The notes under the pieces: generated by a model
The model's input: the letters and a program-made list of their open reading frames with translations, nothing else
Databases searched by the model: none
What the model was told of the DNA's origin: nothing
From: Bacilli bacterium
GTDB taxonomy: Bacteria > Bacillota_I > Bacilli_A > RF39 > UBA660
Assembly: GCA_017441845.1 (NCBI GenBank)
Contig: JAFRVB010000010.1
Coordinates: 1 to 45,663 of the forward strand
Length of the DNA: 45,663 bases
Direction: 5' to 3'
Program-made: the position numbers and the translations under genes
In this document: piece after piece, positions 42,109-45,663 of the stretch
Position numbering within the stretch: position 1 is the stretch's first letter
Layout: each line of letters opens with the position of its first letter

Positions 42109-42735
42109 TTGAGATTAAGAAATTTAAAAAATAAAGAAGAGATAATGAATTCATGTGATTTTTTAATTACTGATTCATCTAAATATAAAGGTAAATGGAG
42201 TGAATTATTTGGTAATAATAATCCTATCTATATAGAGATTGGTATGGGATTTGGTAAGTTTATTTATGAGAATGCTTTAAATAATCCAGATGTTAATTTT
42301 ATTGGTATAGAAAAGTTTGATAATGTTATTGCTAGAGCTATTAAGAAATTACCTAATAAATTAGATAATTTATATATAGTTAGAATGGATGTGAAAGATA
42401 TAGAGGAATCTTTTTCTAAAGAAGTAGATTTAATCTATTTAAATTTCTCCGATCCTTGGCCTAAGAAGAGACATGCTTCGAAGAGGTTAACTTCTCTAGA
42501 ATTTTTAAAAAGATATGATAATATTTTTAAGAATAAAAAGACTATAATTATGAAGACTGATAATAGAGATTTATTTATCTCATCAATTGAGTCTTTAAGT
42601 AGTTATGGATATAGTTTAAATAATATAAGTTTTGATCTTCATAGTAGGGAGGAAACTATTGTGACAACTGAGTATGAAGAGAAATTTGTGAGTAAGGGAA
42701 ATCCTATATATTATTTAGAAGGAAGTAAAGAATAA
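42109..42735 (+). CDS. trmB: tRNA (guanine-N7-)-methyltransferase TrmB
   Basis: TrmB methylates G46 in the tRNA variable loop using SAM. The 208-residue product starts with the family signature RLRNLKNKEEIM, followed by the SAM-binding IEIGMGFGK (42-50), FIGIEKFDNVIARA, the conserved FSDPWPKKRHASKR (113-126) and the C-terminal TTEYEEKFVSKGNPIYYL. The start is TTG at 42109, chosen because the family N-terminus MRLR begins exactly there and AGGTGAT lies just upstream; the in-frame ATG at 42082 is in the promoter. A TATGATAAAAT extended -10 is at 42081-42091. All motifs are intact. Confidence 0.96.
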   Translation: MRLRNLKNKEEIMNSCDFLITDSSKYKGKWSELFGNNNPIYIEIGMGFGKFIYENALNNPDVNFIGIEKFDNVIARAIKKLPNKLDNLYIVRMDVKDIEESFSKEVDLIYLNFSDPWPKKRHASKRLTSLEFLKRYDNIFKNKKTIIMKTDNRDLFISSIESLSSYGYSLNNISFDLHSREETIVTTEYEEKFVSKGNPIYYLEGSKE

Positions 42736-42760
42736 ATACTTTTACAATTGTATTTTTTTT
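42734..42760 (+). terminator. Weak possible terminator of trmB
   Basis: AAATAC/GTATTT six-pair AT-rich stem followed by a T run. It overlaps the promoter of the next gene. Confidence 0.35.
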
Positions 42761-42768
42761 GATATAAT
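42741..42768 (+). promoter_or_regulatory. Promoter of the lipoprotein gene
   Basis: TTTACA (42741-42746), 16-bp spacer, TATAAT (42763-42768). Confidence 0.65.
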
Positions 42769-42788
42769 GTAATAAGAGTAGGTGAAGT

Positions 42789-43451
42789 ATGAAAAAAATA
42801 AAGATTATTGTGTTACTCTTAATAGTCTTTGTGTTAACTGGTTGTAGTATTACTACTCTAGATGATAAAAACTATGAAAAGAATGTTTCAACTATATTAT
42901 CTAGTAAAAACAGATCTTATAATGTTTATTTTGAAGGATATAAGTATTATATTCCGAGTGGGATGAAGTTTGTTTCTAAAAAAGAATATAATGCTGTATT
43001 ACAAGATACTAAAAATAATAAATATTATTTATATGTAGATGCGATTAGTTATTATCATAAAGATAAGAGTGAATTTGAGGTTGATGAAACAGCTTATTAT
43101 TCTAAGGAATTAAGTTATAATGATATAGATGGTTATCTTCAAATAGAAGAGATTGATTATAAGTACTTAGTACAGTTTATGTTTAATTATTCTAAGATTG
43201 AATGTTATGTATCTAAAGAAGATTTAACTGATTCTATTAACTATATGGCTTATATATTAAGAAGTGTAAAGTTTAATAGAAGTGTACTTGGTAGTTTGAT
43301 TGGAGATAATACTTTGAGTTATAATGAAGAAGAGTATTCTTTATTTGATAAGAAAAACAATTCTGAAGATTTCTTAGATGTTGTTTATGAGAATGATGAT
43401 GCTTATAAAGAAGCTGTAGATGAAGATGAAATTGATTTAGATAGTGAATAG
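42789..43451 (+). CDS. Lipoprotein of unknown function
   Basis: The 220-residue protein has a classical lipoprotein signal: MKKIKIIVLLLIVFVLTGC, with lipobox LTGC and C19 as the predicted lipidated cysteine. The mature part is Tyr/Asp/Asn-rich (YFEGYKYYIPSGMKFVSKKE) and ends in an acidic tail (DEDEIDLDSE). I do not recognise a family. It is followed by an 11-nt gap and the acidic 43463 gene, so it probably heads a four-gene operon ending with the YtxH-like gene. GTAGGTGA lies upstream of ATG. Confidence 0.78.
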   Translation: MKKIKIIVLLLIVFVLTGCSITTLDDKNYEKNVSTILSSKNRSYNVYFEGYKYYIPSGMKFVSKKEYNAVLQDTKNNKYYLYVDAISYYHKDKSEFEVDETAYYSKELSYNDIDGYLQIEEIDYKYLVQFMFNYSKIECYVSKEDLTDSINYMAYILRSVKFNRSVLGSLIGDNTLSYNEEEYSLFDKKNNSEDFLDVVYENDDAYKEAVDEDEIDLDSE

Positions 43452-43462
43452 AGGTGAGATTC

Positions 43463-44632
43463 ATGGGCTTAATGGACAAGTTAAAAAACGCTTTATTCGA
43501 AGAAGTCGAAGAAGAAGTAGATGATACAAAACCTATACCTGTGAAACCTAAAAAGGAAAAAGAAAAAGTTGTTAAAAAGACTGAATCTGTTAAAGATAAG
43601 ATCAAGAAGAAAAAGGAAAGAGAAAAACTTGAATCTGAGAAAGCTTTAGTAGATGATAGAGTTGATCATCATGTTTTGAAAGATGAAGATTTTGAAATTA
43701 AACCAAAATTGGAAAGAAGAAATGATGATGAGGATATGGTCTTAGATAAGCCTATTTCTGTTGAAGGTAATACTTTTAAGGTAATTGAAGATAAGGATTT
43801 AATAGTGGATGATTCATTTGATGATACTGCTCAAATAGTAGATATTATTGATGAGACTAATACTGATGATACTTATAGTTATTATGAAGAAGAAGCACCT
43901 AAAAAGATGGAAGATAAAGAGGTAAGAGAGGCTTATCAAAAAGCAGAGAGTCATAATAATCTATATGGTATGAATAATAGTACTATTAAGATGCATGAAT
44001 ATGGTTCCATGTCTAAGAAAGAAGAAAAGACTATATTTAAACCTAGTCCAATAATAAGTCCTGTTTATGGTGTATTAGATAAGAACTATAAGAAGGAAGA
44101 TGTTGTTAGTAAAGCAGATACTCCCTTCAGAAGTAGTTATGAAAGAACTAATATGAGTGTTGATGATGTTAGGAAGAAAGCTTATGGTACTTTATCTGAT
44201 GATTTAATAGATGATATGGATAAAGAATTAGAAAATACTATGCCAATTCCTAAGATCGATGAAGACTATAACGAAGATACTGTAGTAGATTTAAGTGCTG
44301 AAGAAGCAAAACCTGAAGTTAAAACAGTAACTATGGGTGATGCTGAAGAGTATTTTAATGATTTAGGTTTAGAATATAATGTTGATTATAAAGATGCAAG
44401 TAATTCAAAACAAGAAGAAAAGAAAGAAGAAGAACCTAAACATGCTTCAGAAGAAGAAAAATTTGAAGTTAAAGAAGAACCTAAAGAAGAAAATAAAGAA
44501 GTAAAAGAAAAACTAGATGAAGAGAAAGTTGAAGTAAAAGAAGAACCTGAAGTAAAAAAAGAAAAATCAGATGAAGAAAATGATGATAACTTATTTGATT
44601 TAATTGATTCTATGTATCAGGAGAGTGAATAA
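43463..44632 (+). CDS. Long acidic, mostly disordered protein with an N-terminal amphipathic helix
   Basis: Unrecognised 389-residue protein. Residues 1-14 (MGLMDKLKNALFEE) form an amphipathic-helix-like start similar to the membrane-targeting ends of SepF-type proteins, but no SepF core follows. Blocks of Lys/Glu repeats (about 25-70 and 315-380) flank a central acidic region with short Pro/Asp/Tyr segments such as KPSPIISPVYGVLDKNY, and DNLFDLIDSMYQESE closes the C-terminus. It has no membrane helix or signal peptide. GAGGTGAG is upstream of ATG 43463; the GTG at 43454 is rejected because it lies in that site. The next gene starts 2 nt after its stop. It may act as a membrane-surface scaffold. 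Confidence 0.6.
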   Translation: MGLMDKLKNALFEEVEEEVDDTKPIPVKPKKEKEKVVKKTESVKDKIKKKKEREKLESEKALVDDRVDHHVLKDEDFEIKPKLERRNDDEDMVLDKPISVEGNTFKVIEDKDLIVDDSFDDTAQIVDIIDETNTDDTYSYYEEEAPKKMEDKEVREAYQKAESHNNLYGMNNSTIKMHEYGSMSKKEEKTIFKPSPIISPVYGVLDKNYKKEDVVSKADTPFRSSYERTNMSVDDVRKKAYGTLSDDLIDDMDKELENTMPIPKIDEDYNEDTVVDLSAEEAKPEVKTVTMGDAEEYFNDLGLEYNVDYKDASNSKQEEKKEEEPKHASEEEKFEVKEEPKEENKEVKEKLDEEKVEVKEEPEVKKEKSDEENDDNLFDLIDSMYQESE

Positions 44633-44634
44633 TT

Positions 44635-44925
44635 ATGATGGTAGATTTAAATACTTTATTAACAGTTTGTTTATATATACTTGGTATTGTATTATTAATA
44701 GTACTTATAGTTTTAGGTATTAAATGTATTAGAGTACTTGGTAAAGTAGATAAGATAGTTGATAATGTAGATGAAAAAGTTACTTCATTAGATGGATTAT
44801 TTGGTATTGTTGATAAAATAACTGACGGAATAGTATTAGCTAGTGATAGTATTATTTCTGGAGGTTCAGACTTTTTATCAAGAATATTTAATAGAAAAAA
44901 GAAGGAGGATGATATCGATGTCTAA
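44635..44925 (+). CDS. Small single-pass DUF948-like membrane protein
   Basis: The 96-residue product has one strong transmembrane helix (about 8-29, TVCLYILGIVLLIVLIVLGI) and a soluble helical tail with heptad-like VDKIVDNVDEKVTSLDGLF, ending in basic-acidic RKKKEDDIDV. The pattern (one helix plus VDxxVxxxxxxV amphipathic repeats) resembles DUF948-type proteins. GGAGAG lies about 8 nt upstream of ATG. It overlaps the next gene by 8 nt. Such proteins are often paired with YtxH-type proteins, as here. Confidence 0.7.
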   Translation: MMVDLNTLLTVCLYILGIVLLIVLIVLGIKCIRVLGKVDKIVDNVDEKVTSLDGLFGIVDKITDGIVLASDSIISGGSDFLSRIFNRKKKEDDIDV

Positions 44926-45325
44926 GAAAGGTGATTTCGGAAAATTCTTATTAGGAGGATTAATCGGAGTAGGTATAGGAGCACTTTTATCTCCAAAGAC
45001 TGGTAAAGAAAATAGAGCTGCTTTAGTACAACAATTAAATAATTTAAAAGCTAAAGTAAGTGAAATCGATGCTAAAGAAGTTAAAAAGAACTTTGAAGAT
45101 AAGATTTATGAAATCCAAGATGCTTTAGAAGATCTTGATAAAGAAAAAGTATATGATATTGCTCAAAAACAAGCAAAGAATGTTAAGAAAAAAACTGATG
45201 AATTATATGCTTTAGCTAAAGAAAAAGGAACTCCTTATGTTAAAGATGCTTCTGAAAAAGTAAGAGAAAAAGCAATTGAAGTAACAAAGGATGTTTTAGC
45301 AAGATTAGAAAAGAAAGAAAAATAA
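44918..45325 (+). CDS. YtxH-domain protein
   Basis: The 135-residue protein starts with the YtxH signature FGKFLLGGLIGVGIGALLSPKTGKENRA (quoted in two overlapping parts: FGKFLLGGLIGVG and GALLSPKTGKENR). This hydrophobic Gly-rich segment is followed by a long charged helix (about 35-135) rich in Lys/Glu with apolipoprotein-like repeats (KKKTDELYALAKEKG). YtxH proteins are small membrane-linked proteins of poorly defined stress or envelope role. GGAGGATGATATCG precedes ATG 44918; the in-frame start farther upstream overlaps the previous gene by more than 80 nt and is rejected. It is the last gene of the operon, followed by a strong terminator. Confidence 0.85.
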   Translation: MSKKGDFGKFLLGGLIGVGIGALLSPKTGKENRAALVQQLNNLKAKVSEIDAKEVKKNFEDKIYEIQDALEDLDKEKVYDIAQKQAKNVKKKTDELYALAKEKGTPYVKDASEKVREKAIEVTKDVLARLEKKEK

Positions 45326-45334
45326 TAAAATTAA

Positions 45335-45357
45335 AAGAAGCTAATGCTTCTTTTTTT
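45335..45357 (+). terminator. Terminator of the 42789-45325 operon
   Basis: AGAAGC/GCTTCT stem, loop TAAT, seven T. Confidence 0.9.
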
Positions 45358-45411
45358 GTAAAGTAAAAAATTAATTAAAGTATATTTATATAAATAAAAA
45401 GAACAATATAT

Positions 45412-45417
45412 TATAAT
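45412..45417 (+). promoter_or_regulatory. -10 box of the final gene
   Basis: TATAAT, 20 nt before ATG 45438, with AGGAGAT between. The preceding 60 bases hold only AT-rich sequence. Confidence 0.5.
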
Positions 45418-45437
45418 TAAACTAGGAGATTATAACT

Positions 45438-45663
45438 ATGAAAGCTATAAAAGACTATATAAATAGTTATAAATTCTATATAACTACAGCTATAGCTGTA
45501 TTATTAATGATAACTACACTAATAAGTGTAGGTTTTGGTGCTTTAAATAAAAATCTATCAATCGCTGGAGATGTTGAATATGTTCAAGATGTGGGAAATA
45601 TGATAATGAGATGGACTACATCATCATCTGGAGATTTCCATAGTTCAGCATATAAAGATAAAA
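45438..45663 (+). CDS. N-terminus of a secreted or membrane-anchored surface protein, truncated by the window edge
   Basis: The 75 visible residues start MKAIKDYINSYKFYITTAI, continue as a hydrophobic signal or anchor helix (about 14-34, TTAIAVLLMITTLISVGF), and then enter a beta-rich region (GALNKNLSIAGDVEYVQDVG). The pattern of a hydrophobic segment followed by LNKNLSIAGDVEYV resembles the N-terminus of large repeat-containing surface proteins of gut Bacillota, but the rest is missing and the family is not established. AGGAGAT precedes ATG. Confidence 0.65.
   Translation, partial: MKAIKDYINSYKFYITTAIAVLLMITTLISVGFGALNKNLSIAGDVEYVQDVGNMIMRWTTSSSGDFHSSAYKDK

Noticed and set aside
43463-43506. 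Calling the 43463 gene SepF because of its N-terminal MGLMDKLKNALFEE
   Set aside because: Only the amphipathic start resembles SepF; the globular SepF core is absent from the remaining ~375 residues.

Overview
The window is AT-rich, densely packed bacterial DNA from a low-GC Gram-positive (Bacillota / Bacilli–Mycoplasmatota side) chromosome, probably an uncultured host-associated lineage. Genes follow translation table 11: Trp is TGG, and TGA ends several genes (capA-like, the 8176 gene, the flippase). The organism has a peptidoglycan wall: MurD, three FemAB-type branch-peptide ligases, a MurJ/SpoVB-type flippase, VanY and NlpC/P60 hydrolases, and a sortase with its substrate. Its tmRNA tag nevertheless ends in YAFA, as mollicute tags do. 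No prophage, insertion sequence, CRISPR array, rRNA or tRNA was seen apart from tmRNA. No stretch longer than about 300 bases lacks a gene or RNA.

Layout. 2-4062: the 3' part of tuf, a small membrane protein, a FemAB ligase on the minus strand, and murD. 4065-12410: secG, rnr, a CapA-like phosphoesterase, smpB and, further on, ssrA on the minus strand. This resembles the Bacillus secG-rnr-smpB-ssrA neighbourhood with unfamiliar genes interspersed, including a tail-anchored helical-repeat protein. 12485-20766: an EEP-family phosphatase/nuclease, an NlpC/P60 hydrolase, a second RNase R paralogue, cdaA-cdaR (c-di-AMP synthesis), a thioredoxin-like membrane protein and an S41 protease. 20768-22716 (minus): a sortase and a thioester-domain surface protein, overlapping by 4 nt and read from a promoter containing a perfect inverted repeat.

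22945-30726: formate-THF ligase followed by a membrane-anchored HExxH protease, an Ig-like surface protein, a stomatin-like protein, a radical-SAM/patatin pair and a VanY carboxypeptidase. 30790-33992: a GH31 protein that appears to lack its acid/base residue, with a coupled unknown gene. 33990-37018: a leucine T-box leader, a small membrane protein and leuS. 37077-42019: a flippase, an aquaporin and two tandem FemAB ligases on the minus strand. 42109-45663: trmB, a lipoprotein, an acidic protein followed by DUF948-like and YtxH-like proteins, and the start of a secreted protein.

Two architectural features recur. Many promoters place the -10 box exactly 15-17 nt before the start codon with GGTGAT between them, predicting leaders of only about 8-10 nt. 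Convergent gene pairs share one bidirectional hairpin terminator that contains or touches their stop codons. The least ordinary biology is the sortase/thioester-protein pair, the helical-repeat protein, the GH31 variant and the trans-translation neighbourhood.
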